Below the pieces are notes generated by a model. It saw only the letters and a list, made by a program, of their open reading frames with translations. It was not told the origin of the DNA and ran no database searches. 64,000 nt of DNA from Whitmania pigra (Eukaryota > Annelida > Clitellata > Hirudinida > Haemopidae), in contig JAJTWR010000275.1 of NCBI GenBank assembly GCA_021613335.1, positions 2,080,001-2,144,000 on the forward strand, in the 5' to 3' direction. A program made the translations under genes and the position numbers. Shown in pieces: positions 47,766 to 60,692 of the stretch (position 1 is the first letter of the stretch; each line of letters begins with the position of its first letter).

Positions 47766-49608
47766 AGAGATTTTGAATGAAAAATATTGCATAAATATTT
47801 CACCTTATCAACATTTATTATATAAACCTATTGTTTTTGCATGCATCAGCCTTGCAACATGATGCATAATTTGTCATTTATTTTGAATTATTTGTAATTT
47901 AAAGTGCTTTTACGAATTAAAACGCAAAAAACAAAAATATTACCTTTCTTAGTAATTAATTACCATTTTATGTTGACTATCTACTTAATAATTTTCTAGA
48001 TATAGATACTATAGAACTAACTTATTTATGTTTACATAAACTGTTAAAGTGTATTTCAAAATTTTAAAAAATACGAGAAAGAATCAAATAAGCAGTTAAT
48101 CAATGCCTGTCTTCTTATTCAATAGCAGCTAAACAGGAAGTTCAATAATGTTTCGCACTAAGAAACACGCGTTATGTTATTATTGGATTACTTTAATTAA
48201 ATTATTAATGATAATAATCAAACTAACAATCAAGTGAGATTTGATTAATTACATCCGCCAAAAGATATTAACTGATGTTTCTGATGTTAGCGGTCTTAAT
48301 TTGCATATAAAAAAAACAACACTTGAGAAGTGACCAGAATAACAATAATTTGATTTTAACTATTACAATTGAATGTAATATTAGTTAAACGTTAATATGT
48401 TCTCACATGTTTATTTATCTCGTTGTCGACGACATCCTTTGCTCATCTTTATGGGAAACATGTGACAAATTCATAAGCAGGGACAGCGGTGTTACAGCCA
48501 CAAATTAGACTCAAAGCGAAATGTATCGCGGAGTCACAATATTGTTGAAATATTTTGTAGTAACATCCATTTTTTTTTAATTTTTTTGAAATTTGTTGGA
48601 CTGTACTTTTCTCATTGAATTCAAAGCTGTCTGAATTCAATTGTCAGGCTGGATAGTCTACGGCTTTTGAATCCAGAATCGCTTCTGAGCTGAAAATTAT
48701 TATAAATAGAAACTCATTATTCAATGATCATGATAAATATCGTTTAGTTATTTTGAGGTTAAACTTTAACAAATTTAATTTATCAAATCCTCATTATAGT
48801 TTCACTTTAATTTAAAAACGTATAAAAAGTATTCATATATATTATTCGATGTTACGTGTATCAGCGGCAAAGTGATGCACAAATAAGTCAAAAAATATGT
48901 TTTTAAAATGTAATTGCTTTTAAGAACTTTTAAACAGAACTCGATGGATATATTCTAAAATAAATGTCTTCTAATCTAAGCCAGACATTTTTTGATTTTG
49001 AAGCACATCATAGATTCGAACTTTATAATTCCTCAGAAATTGATTAAAATCTTCCCCAAAAACTTCCAAATTGTATAAATAGTTCCTATTGTTATATTCA
49101 GGACAAACGGACGTTTAAGCCGATCATGATTTGGTAACTCGGTGCTTAGCAACACAATCATTTAATGCAGAGGTTTACCCCTTCTTGTCAAACCTATTAT
49201 AATTTTAACCAATAACTTAAGAGTAACAGATAAATTTACGTAATTAAATTAAGGAAGTAAAGTTTTTAGTTGATTTCTCTGCAGTCAATGAAAGAATATG
49301 CCATTAGAACATGTGTTAATAACTAAATTTGAAGAATAGTAATACGTTTTGAAATTCAAAATGGCCACATCGACTTTAAGAAACTATTAATAAGATATTA
49401 ATAATATTCCGCTCATAAGCAGTGCTGTGTAGTTGAATAGAATGAATAAAAATTGAATGAACAGTGAAAGAGTTTAGCTTCCTCTATCATGCTATTCAAA
49501 ATAAATCAACTCACATTAGCCGCAGTTCGGCGTAACATTTTGCTAAAGACCTTTAGTTTTCTTCCTTAAACTTTTCATTCTGATTTTTTTTCGAGTCAAG
49601 TTAATTCT
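47766..49608. other. Spacer between propeller copies A and B
   Basis: 1.8 kb of AT-rich sequence with no gene or array recognised. It should hold the 3' end of copy A and the promoter of copy B. I could not identify a specific control element. Confidence 0.6.
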
Positions 49609-52600
49609 ATGGAGAAAATATTTATTGTTTTCGTTTTAGTAAATGTTGCCCATTTAATTCTTGGCAAATGTGAGTTGAAACTTCAGAATTTAATGTAATT
49701 AAAATAAAATTCAAATCATGGAAATTTTCACTTAGTTTTAATGTTATGTTTTAATAATTTACGATAATTAAATGTAAATAATTTGCAGTAATTGTATTTT
49801 ATTAAATAAAAATAATTAAATTTTATTAATTTATTTTAATTGTTATTATTTTTTATCACTGTGCAGTATGTAATGATACGTTAGTTTGGACTGGATTTAC
49901 AAAAAAACACGGATCAATTGGAGTGATATGTGACTTGGACCTGATAACATCGAATGTAAGCTCGGAAAGTCTTAAGAAACAATTTAATTCGACATCGGAA
50001 CTTTACGAGGGCATCGTTTACGATGCCAGAACCTCATCACTAGCAGTTTCAGTGTCTAACCAAAAAACATTAAAAATGTTTAATCTTTCTGATACCATTC
50101 AAAGTGAATTCATAAAATGGACCTACACGTTTGAACTGGCTCCTATGGCCGATGTAAGCAATTATTAGAAATGTAATAATTGTTATAATTATGAGCACTT
50201 CGTACATCAGTTTGCCATTACCGTCTGTAGGTGTCAGGAATAGCTTTAGCAACAAATTTCAATCTTTTGTACTGGGTGGATTCCATCTTTCAATACATCG
50301 GTGTCGTGAATTTCGTGACTTCTAAGTGGACCAAAGTCGTTGATTCAGATCTTGAACTTCCAATTTTTATTGCTGTACATGAAGAAAAAAAGTAAGTTAT
50401 TGAGTTATCAAATCAATGTTAATAGTACTAAATATTTTTTTTGGTTTAATTTATTTCCTTTGGAATTCCTCACACATATGTAACGTAATTATTTATAAGT
50501 AAGGAATTAACAACTTTTAAATGTAATTAATTATATTTTAGTCGTAAGCAAACAATATTTTGTTAAAATTAAGTAATTATATAAAACATTATTTATAATA
50601 ATACTAGATTAGTCTTTTGGAGTGACATCGGTTCGAGTCAAAAAATAGAACGCTCTAATCTCTATGGGGAAGGGAGGACTACAATTGTGGATTCCTTCAA
50701 TAATAAACAGTGGGGTTTGGTGCTTGATAAAAATACAGACAGGTTGTTCTGGGTTGATGGTTCCTTGAAAAGTTGTGATCTTGAAGGAGGAGATGTTGTC
50801 GATTATGGAACTCTTGTTAATGTTTTATTTTCATTTGTTGTCGATAGAGTTAGTAATTTAAGATGATAATAATAATAATGCTTCTGATTATTTAAAATAT
50901 TAAAATTTACTTTTTAAGGACATGGTAATTTTCAGTAGACTTGATGGATATTTTGAATATTTTGAAATTTCCGAAAACAACCTGCTAAACCCGGTTAACA
51001 TGTCGAAATCTCATTTCGCAAACACGACGGTCGTCCTTTCATCATTCTTTGATTCAAAAGAGTTTATTACAAACCTTACAAGTTAGCTAACACCTTTTTT
51101 ATGGCATTAATAATTGTATTATATTAAATTTTACTTGCATTTTGCAGACATTAAATATAAACTTATATTAAACGAGATTTCGTAAATAGATTCTCATTCT
51201 TTTATATTTAATAAAATATTAGAGCTTAGAATAAAAATAGCGGTGGATGTAAATCATTCGATAAAGAATTTCCAAATTTAGATCCGTGCATTAACAACCC
51301 TTGCGACCATCTGTGTTTTCCAAAAAACGAGAAAAAGTTCATCTGCAGATGCTCAATTGGTTACACTCTCGGAAATAATGGCATAACCTGCAATAAAGCT
51401 GAGTTGACCTCGAGTATGATTACGTTTTCGTTTAATCGGAACTTGTTAGAATTTCTAAAAAAAACCAGCATTTTAGAAGAAGACTTTGAGAAATTGTGAC
51501 TTTAATTTTTCAGGCAGTTTAAAAACTGGACAAATTTTGGTTCGAGATTATACGGGTATTATATATCAGGTGGATCCAAGCAACGGAGAAGCCAGTACCG
51601 TATTAAATATTTGGCCAAACAAGCTAACAAACGTCACGTACCTCAAATGTTCAAATGGCACATTTATTTATTACACAAATGAAGATGAACGAACAATAAT
51701 GCGTTACAACGCATCGAGTAAAAATAATAGTTTTATATATCACAAATTAAGTGAGGGAAAACTTATTGTGTTATAAAATTAATTAATTGATCATTAAAGA
51801 ATAAAGTTGTAACAATCTGTTTCTCCGTTAGCATTGCACAGCATTACGGACATGGTGGCTGATCAAACGACAGGTGAATTGTACGTGTCGAATAATTTCG
51901 GTCAAATTTTGAAAATATCGTTCGAGGGCAATGTTTTTCAAGTTATACATTCTGATGCCAAAGGGGAGGAAGAAATCAGGAAATTGTACATTCATCAGAA
52001 GACCAGGTTACGAATATTAACTTGTATTATTAATATTGATTAAGATTCGTGTTTGCTATGATCTGCAATGTACAACTTGAAATAATAATTTGAAATTTAA
52101 ATTATTACTACTTGCTGTTGTAAATAATTATAATCTGGATCTTTATAAAATGAAATTAATTTTTATAAATGATTTTTATGGTGTTTTTTTAAGAAGTTTA
52201 TTATGATCTGCAACGTACAACTTGAAAATACTTTAAATTGTAAATTGTTACCATGTTGTAATTAATTATAATTTGAATCTTTATAGAATGAAATTAAATT
52301 TTATAAATTATTTTTGTGGAATTTATTATCTTAGGAGGATGTTCTACAGTGATTGTGATTCATTAACTGTTAAAGAAATTGAAATAGAAACAGGATTCAA
52401 CTTAAATAAAACTTATGAGACAAACTTTTGCGTGAACTCCATGGCATTCGACTTCGATTGTTGGTATAGTTTTAATTTTTTTATTTAAATTTATTATTTT
52501 AATAAATTAAATGATAGTAATTAAGTAATAATTTATTATTTTAATAAATTAAATGATAGTAATTAAGTAATAATTTATTATTTTAATAAATTAAATGATA

Positions 52601-53790
52601 GTAATTAAGTAATAATTTATTATTTTAATAAATTAAATGATAGTAATTAAGTAATAATTTATTATTTTAATAAATTTATTATTGCCAATTGCCAATTTAA
52701 GTATTTGGATCATTAATCATAATGTGTTATTTTACAAACTCTTCTGGAACTTAAAAAAAAATTATTAAATTATTAATTTCTAATTAATTAATATTTAAGG
52801 GTTTGATGTATCGTTTAATATGAACTAATTTCACGTTTGCTTACTTTTTTATTCCATTTACCATTGAGAAATGAATAAATAGATACAAAAACTAATCCGT
52901 TTACTAGTATTGACTAGTTAATATTATATCTGTGTATTTATAATTTCTTCCAGCTGAATACGCATATTATGCAGAGAATAAAAATATTTGGAGACAGGAA
53001 TTAAACGATCTTACAATGAATAAAATATTCACAAGCAAAGACAAAATTATTGACTTCGTTGTGGAGGGTGACTTCTTGTACATTGTACAATCTTCACAGT
53101 GAGATTAAATGCTAGTCTTCATAATTTTAATAATTCAATAACCAGTTGGACAAAGTTTAATAACATTGCACAATTATCGTTGTATTTAAATAAAATTTAA
53201 ACCCATGATTCATTTCCCATAGAAAGTATTTATTGACACAAAACTAGACATGTAAAAATGTCTTATATAAATTACATACTATTAATATTTGTAAATAATT
53301 ATTATTATTTTTTAAAGTAATGTCATCATGTTGAACAAGAATTCTAATAAAGACACGCAGTTGACTCGACCAATATTCCGTAATGCAGCTCAAATAATAT
53401 TTCTAAGCAAATCAAGTAATTTTTGCTTTTTAATTTTTTATGTTTTTAATTAATCTGAAAATGAATGAAAATATGCAAATCGTGAGCTTCCAACATTTAA
53501 ACTTTGGTTTAAAATAAAAATTTATTTGGAATTTTAGAAATCTTAAATCGTTGACATTTATAAAAGTCAAACATATAGAGGTTTTTCCTTAAAGAGTAAT
53601 CTTGTAATATAATAAATTTTCTTTAACAAATCTTAGGAAGCACTTTGTAAAATAAATAATGCAAAATTAAAGGCAATGAGACAATTATCTTTAATTTTCA
53701 GATAATCTTCAATGGCGGTCACTCGGAGGCATCTTGCTAATAGCTTTATTGTTGTTGTTTTCCACCCAATTTCAGTCTTTGTTTTATTGA
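49609..53790 (+). CDS. LDL-receptor-like YWTD-EGF-YWTD protein, copy B
   Basis: Paralogue of copy A with the same 12-exon plan and phases: 49609-49669, 49867-50153, 50231-50391, 50608-50848, 50919-51081, 51282-51413, 51514-51750, 51832-52006, 52335-52459, 52954-53098, 53318-53415, 53702-53790. They total 1,914 nt (637 aa). Exon 1 is a signal peptide (MEKIFIVFVLVNVAHLILG). The first propeller has LYWVD, LVFWSD and RLFWVD with KIERSNLYGEGRTT. The EGF module (CDHLC, FICRCSIGYTLG) has six cysteines. The second propeller includes ILVRDYTGIIYQVDPSNG and GELYVSNNFGQI. The last exon reads SLGGILLIALLLLFSTQF and stops ten residues later or sooner, leaving no real tail; this suits a GPI signal or a C-terminal anchor (inference). 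The exon 9 acceptor could be three bases further on. Confidence 0.8.
52490..52676. repeat. 42-bp minisatellite in an intron of copy B
   Basis: Four full and one partial copies of a 42-bp unit (starting TTTATTATTTTAATAAATTA, then AATGATAGTAATTAAGTAATAA) are essentially identical, so recently amplified. It lies just after the exon 9 donor, the same place as the (ATC)n array in copy A. Confidence 0.95.
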
Positions 53791-55840
53791 AGTCCATGGA
53801 TATTTATAAATTGACAGATTTCTGTCAAGTTTCGTCAACGAATTAAATGTTTATTTCTAGCCATTTGTTGAATAAACTACTGTTACATGATGTTATATTT
53901 GTAAGGATTTATGCTTACAATGTATAAAGTTTAATAATTTTGTACTTAATATGTACAACTGCATATGCATACGAACCCCTTGATACTGCGCAGTTCGATA
54001 GAAAAACTTGTTTAAAGTTATTCTGAATGCGATGTTAATATTAGATTGTATTACTTACTGTCTTTCTATTTTTGGGTAACTTTTGGTTATTGTGATTGTA
54101 ATATGAGGCTGTTAACTTTGAAGCTCCTCTGACGATATGCATAAGGGATAATAAAATTTTTTAACATGAATTTTAAATTATATAATAATAACTGAATTAA
54201 TTAAACAAGCACAATAAGTAGTTCAATGAAAATAAGAATCACAGAATCATTGTGCTATTCAGTAAAGATATTAGAAGTCTCACTTGAGAAATGTATGTGA
54301 AAAGCTTACAAGGTCAGGCATAACGTAGCATTCCAAATTTCAATATAGATATTTTGAAAAACGTTCATTAGTTATCATTTATAAAAAGGATCCTATTTAA
54401 GTAAGGTTGTTTCTTTTTTCTATGCCAAAATTGAAAAATATTCCACAAGCCAAACTTCCCAAACAAAAAATCATTTCCTTGATAGAGTATTATTGTATAA
54501 AGCCAACGAGGTTAAAGTGACAAAGCATAATTGAACCAAAAACAAAAAAGACTTATAATAAAATATTTTGCCTCAGCCACATATATTCTATAAAAATGTA
54601 TGCATCAGCCGCATCCACACGATTACTGGCCCATTCGAGTTAAATATTTTTCTGAAGGAATGCATAGATAAGCAGAGAGAGGCATAAATGTTTTGTGATT
54701 ACATTTTTAATATGCTACTATTATATTTGCTACGTGACAATGCTTGTCAGACAAAAAATTAAAATACCTGAAAATATTGCAATGCACTTCTTTAGCATTT
54801 AACATATATTCAATTGAATATTAAATGTATTAAACTGTAGCACGTGGATTAGGTAGCAAATTATTATCATAAATTGGACTATCATGCTAACAAATAGAGC
54901 TTATTAAAATTATAATAGTTATAATGACAATAGTTTTTTTATTTCTTCAAACTGAAAAAGTTTGATCTGGAATAAGTAAACGTTGCCCAACGCACATTGG
55001 ATCATCGACAAAACGTCAGTTTTGTTTGCGATCATCTTTTGTTTTTCATGTCCGAAAAAGACGAAGAACAGAGGAGAAAGTGAATGGAAGAAATGTCCTG
55101 CAAAATAACATTGGGAAAGTTATAAATGGTAAAGATTAGTAAAAATTTGGCGCTATGCTACATCGCGTAAACATGAGCATGTGAACCGGATGACCTTTAG
55201 ATAAAGTCACGTAGTTCCCCAAATGCTTCATGTCATTTCAATAACAGTAATTAGTAAAGTTTTACTTCTGCAATCTAGGTAAGACTATTATTTTATAATA
55301 TATAATAGTTAAAAGACTTTATAATATCAACCGAGTGAATGAGTAACTTCATAAATTATGGATTTATAAACAAATGGTTTTAATAAATATCAAATATAAT
55401 TGAGGGATTTGGCTTAAAGTTTTGAAAACAATTGCTCAGAGATTCGGCAGAGATACAAAAATGATAGGTGAGGGGTTTGGAACTACTGATTAAAAATCAC
55501 AAAAAAGGAAATTAAGTTTTGGATGGTGACTTATAACAAAAATTTATCTATAGCTATAAGTTCAAAAGGAAATAATTTGTCAACAAAGTGCACTGAGAAT
55601 AGAAAATACGAGGGCACCCCACAACTTCGCGATATTCTGCTAATTAAAAATTTGATTGAGAAGGAATGTCGGTCGTAGCTATAACTCAAAGTGTATTTTT
55701 TTTACTGAGCAGGTCCTTCGAGTGCCTTGTGTATCCAAATGTGAGATCACTTTTTAGTCTCTTTCTGCCATTTATATAGAATACCTGCCCGAAGAATAAT
55801 CATATACTTATTTGACAAAGTTTAGAAAAACCTTGTGGCT
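53791..55840. other. Spacer between propeller copies B and C
   Basis: 2.05 kb of AT-rich sequence. Nothing beyond the polyadenylation signal was recognised: no repeat array, SINE or coding exon. Confidence 0.6.
53871..53876 (+). terminator. Polyadenylation signal AATAAA, copy B
   Basis: A canonical AATAAA lies about 80 bp after the stop codon of copy B, a normal distance for a 3' end. Cleavage site not determined. Confidence 0.5.
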
Positions 55841-58800
55841 ATGATTAAAATGACTGTTTTTGTACTTTGTTTTGTACTTTCATTTTTTAGCAATATCCAG
55901 TCCCAATGTTAGTTGATAAATAAATTCAAATTGTGTAAAACGCAATATATAATATTAATTATTACAGTTTACATCAATGTTCTGCATTTAATACAGTTAA
56001 CAACGACACGGCACTAACTTGGACTGGAAAGACGTTGCATCAAATTTTAATCTTTTGTATTGGGTGGATGCAACTTTTCAATACATCGGTGTTGTGGACT
56101 TCAAAACTTCTCAGTGGACCAAAATAGCAAATGTAACTTTTGGAACACCAAATTCCATTGCTGTTCATGAAAGACAAAGGTTTTTTATCCTGTTCTTGTA
56201 ATAGTTCAATTGGCTTTTAGCTCCAATATAGTTTTCATTGGTTTCTTATTGTTTATGCTCTTCATCTAAAATTAAATAATGTAATTCATTATTCTTAATT
56301 ATTTCTTATCAGTATTTTTTAAAGTTGGCAGACTTATTTATTATGAAAATATTGTAAATTATTCAATAATTAATTTCAAACATAGATTTGTTTTCTGGAG
56401 TGTGCTCGCAGATAAACCAAAAATAGAACGTTCGAATCTCTTTGGGGAGGAAAGGACAACAATTGTGGATGTTCATCTGAGGGAACCTGTCAGCCTGGTG
56501 ATTGACAAACAGTCAGAAAAGTTGTTTTGGATCGATGAAGAATTAAAAAGTTGTGATTTTGACGGGAGAAATATCATGACATACATCATATCTGATTCTG
56601 GCTCGTATTCATCATTTGCTGTTTACAAAGTAAGTAATTAAGTATTAACTGTATCGACTACAATTTCAAACTAATATTAATAATTTAAGAACATAATCAT
56701 GTTTGCCGAACGTGGAAGAGGTATTAGTGCTTTCAAAATGTTTGAAAACAATGATTTGAGACATTACACCTCATTTTATTATACCAACGTCAACATATCG
56801 ATCATCAGTTCGACATCTTTGGATTCAATGGAATTCGTGACGAATTATAAAAGTTTGTAGATGATTGATTTATTAAAAATAATCTTTAAATTTCAGTAAT
56901 TTTTTTAACCAAACATATTCTAAAGTACTGAATATTAATTTAACTTAGACAGTAATCGCTTCAGCAAAATTATGCACAGCCCTTAAAACTAGTATATTAC
57001 GAATTAGTTGTATAGAATTCGTGTTTCATAAAACATGTAAATTTATACAGTTTTATAGAACCACTAATATTAAAATGCTTTGTTAATTTTATAATTTTCT
57101 CTCAATCATTCAATTTGAGCAACAATTAAATAAACTAAATGAAATGCCAATGCATTGACCAAGGATTGGGAAGCAATATACAGATAATAAAATTTAAAAG
57201 AAAAACTTAAGAAGGCAACAATTCACTATGTTGTTTGCCTAAACTTCTAAATTACACTAAAAGTCTAAAATTTAATTTTTTAAATTTAGATCCATGCGCA
57301 AACAATACCTGTGATCACATGTGCTTCCCAGTAAGTAAGACTAATTACGTTTGCAAATGCACCTTCGGGTTTTCCCTTGGATCTGACGCTAGAACCTGCA
57401 ATCCAGGTATGAGTGAATTTAAAATATTGAATACCTTATGTGCCCGAGTAAGATTTGAAAACACTACAATCATCCATGGAATGCCCCTGGCGATGCAGGG
57501 ATGGAACATTGCGAACATTATGAGTCTAATCTGAAATCGGCTGCTTTTTATGGATCATTCTTGTTTAAGTCAAACTAAAATGCCGCAAAAAAACTTAAAA
57601 CGGATGCATTGAAAATAATTTTTATACTTTTTTTAAATTTCAGGTGATTTAATGCCAGGCCAGCTTTTAGTTGGAGATTATACTGGTGGAATGGTGTACC
57701 AAGTGAATCCGGTTTCCGGGATTACAGTAGCAATTCTAAATATTCAACCAAACCGCTTGAGCGACATGGCTTACCGCAATTACTTAAATGAGAAATCTAT
57801 TTACTTCGTTCAACAAGATCAACTAACAATAATGCTTTACAATATATCGGCAAAGAAATCTTCGGTGTATTACAACGCAAGTCTGTATGGTGCAATCACA
57901 TTGTGATTAAAAAATGAATTCGTCTAACTTTTCCCGACAGCATCAACAATCATGGACATGTTGGTTGACCAATACACAGGAAATTTATATTTTGCAAATT
58001 ATGTTGGTCAAATTTACAAAGTCACACCAGCTCAAAATGGCCGAATTATAATTGATGATCCGAAAATAAATATATACAAATTATACATTCATCCCCAGAC
58101 AAGGTTGGAAATAATTTCTAAATTTATAATAACAGTAATTATAATATTTCATTACAATTCTTTATTCAATTTGTTGAAGTGGAGTAATAATTAGACAATA
58201 ATTGATTAAGCAATAACCAATTAAATTTGCGTTCGCAGACGGACTTTTCTATAGCGATTGTACTCAGAAGAATGTGGTAGAAATTAACATTGAAAACGAT
58301 ATGAAAAATAATACAATTCAGGCTGGCATTTGTGTAGCCTCAATGGCTTTCGACTTTGATTGTGAGTAACTTGAATAGAAATCTATTAAAAATAACCAAA
58401 ATGACAACTTTAACATTTTTTCGTTTTTATTACCTATATTACTGATAGTAAAGAAAAATATTAGAAATGATTTGTAATTTTCTGAAACTATACATAATAA
58501 AGCACTTTTGCTAAGGAAAATAGTAAGAAAATTAATGACTAAACTAAATTTAAAAAAAAAAACACATAAATAATTTAAATTATAGAAATTCATTACTGTA
58601 ATGCTTAAAACCATTCAGATTTACCAAAAATGCCAAAATAAAAATAAAACTGTGATTAAAGAGTCGCTTGCATTTTTTAATGGATAAAACTTTTATAAAT
58701 TAAAAAAAAAATTGTTTTGTCTTGAAAGTGCTAAGAGATTTATAATGATTTGTTTTTTGTTTTGAATTTTAAAATTATATTTCCTTAAACCAGCTAATTT

Positions 58801-59338
58801 CGCTTATTATGGAGATAATGAAGATAGTCTTTGGAGACACGATTTAAATAATTCAACAAATGCGATGCTTAAAATGATTAGTGGCTTGAAGTTAATCCGG
58901 GATATGACCTCAGATAAAGATTCATTGTACTTTGTTCAATATTCTCAGTAAGTGTGATTGCACTTCATCATCTCGCAATACATCGACAGTTTTTGTTATA
59001 TTCAAATTTATCTAAATTGTTTTGCGAAGTTCATCTAAATCCTTGTGCATGAAAATTTAAATTCATATCCTTGTATTATTATTACTTTATTATTATGATA
59101 TTATTATTTAAAAAATTTTCAATAAAAACTTTATTGCTTGATCTCAAAGCCCAGTCATCTGTGAATAAACAGTCATTTTATCAAAAAAGACTTAAAATCC
59201 AAATAATTAAAATTATGACAATTTATGACGGATTGAAAAACTTTCTTTTTACATTCAGATAATTTGCTGTCGCAGTCATTTGAAAGAATTTGCCTACTGA
59301 CTTCGATGTTGCTGATCTCAACCCAGTTGTTGCATTGA
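55841..59338 (+). pseudogene. LDL-receptor-like propeller gene, copy C, probably decaying
   Basis: Third paralogue in the cluster. Recognisable exons: 55841-55907 (signal peptide), about 55997-56179 (fused remnants of exons 2 and 3), 56386-56629, 56690-56852, 57290-57406 (EGF, CDHMC and YVCKCTFGFSLG), 57644-57880, 57941-58103, 58239-58361, 58794-58947, an exon 11 homologue near 59,129-59,225, and 59259-59338 (hydrophobic end). Lesions against copies A and B: exon 2 is deleted after NDTALTWTGK and runs out of frame into exon 3; exon 9 has one extra base that brings a stop five codons in; the exon 11 homologue lacks both splice dinucleotides; two donors are weak (AG|GTTTTT, A|GTCTGT). A shortened product is possible through an AG at 56,030-56,031, which restores frame after the signal peptide, but exon 9 would still break it. 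Confidence 0.65.
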
Positions 59339-60396
59339 ATACGATTGAATGAGACCAACCTGGATAATCTTTGATCTTGTATCATTTTGTTCATTAAATT
59401 TTTTTTTTTCGGTTTATGCTTCCTAACAATAAATTCTTTTAATAAACTAACAAAATTCCACAAAAATATTAGGAGATAATAAAATTCGCAGAAAAGATTT
59501 GTAACCTCATAATTATCAAAACCTTCATTACATTGTATATATCCTCAGAGTTCAATAGCAACCTTGTCTTGATTTTCGATAATGAAAAGGAAAGAAACAC
59601 TGCATTAAACATACGTGACTTACATCTAGTTACATTGATGAATGTAGCGTTATTATTATCACATGTCGCAGAAATGTAACTGTTACGAAGAAATAATCAA
59701 TGAAGAAAAATATCGGTAGTTTGGAGTTATGTTGAAAGACACGAAACTTGTTGATTTCTGCAAAATCTTTAGACACATGAAAGATCGAAACTTTGTCGAA
59801 AGGCGTGCCGTTTATCTTGTCACGCGTTACAATTCATGCGTTTGACAGGTGAATGGGCAGTTGGATTAAATGAAAATCGCAAAGTTCTTAGAAATAGGTA
59901 TCGTGTTTTAAATTTAGATCAGAAAATCTTTTGATGCTTTCTCATTCCTTATTCAAATCATCATAAACATCCCCATTATTCAGTTCAGTTGGTTCTCGTG
60001 CAAGAAAAAATTAAATCTGAACGCGATCACTTACCCCATAAAAACGTTTTTTGATGACTTTTGAAAACTTCTTTGAGGATTCCCATCGGCTATGTCCGAT
60101 GAGGAATATCAAAAATTGGATCAAATTAAACAATGACATTCTTATTTATTTATTTTCATTGATTTCTTTCTTTTACCAATTATCAGTAGGACCAGCAGAT
60201 TACTAACAAATACCATTTGAGACCAATAAATAATCAAAAAAATTATTAACTTAGCTAAATTAAGAGAAAGACAAACATTAAAAAAATATTTCCAGAACAG
60301 ATAGTAGATTAAATTTTTTTTCTCATTTTTATTTTACTCTTTGATGAGTATTATTTTTATTATTATTTATTTATTTATTTATTTATTATTATTATT
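59339..60396. other. Intergenic region before the retrotransposon
   Basis: AT-rich sequence with no gene recognised. It leads into TTTA and TTA units (60,350-60,400) that flank the 3' end of the R2-like element. Confidence 0.6.
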
Positions 60397-60414
60397 ATTA
60401 TTTTTTTTTTTTTT
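60350..60414. repeat. (TTTA)n/(TTA)n tract and T14 run at the retroelement end
   Basis: Read on the minus strand, the element's 3' UTR is followed by 14 A residues (60,414-60,401), then about five TAA units, then TAAA units. The A-run looks like a retrotransposon tail, and the TAA/TAAA tract is either part of the tail or the insertion target. Confidence 0.8.
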
Positions 60415-60692
60415 ACGTTTATTTTCTCTGCCAAACAAATGTCTAAACTCGATCGCAGATGATGTAAAAAAACCTCAACGAATATTTAAAGTCCCCCTTC
60501 TGGGCCTGAGAGAACCCCGGGACATAATGCGCAAATCACAGCACCATCGACATTAAAAAAATACAATCCGTACAATACATAATAAATGTCCTCGCTACAA
60601 TCCAACTCGTTTCCGCCATCGTTTTTGAGTTTTGCGCTTGTGATGCTTCCACATCAGGTAAGAACCAGAGAGAGCCGTTGTTATTAAGTTCA

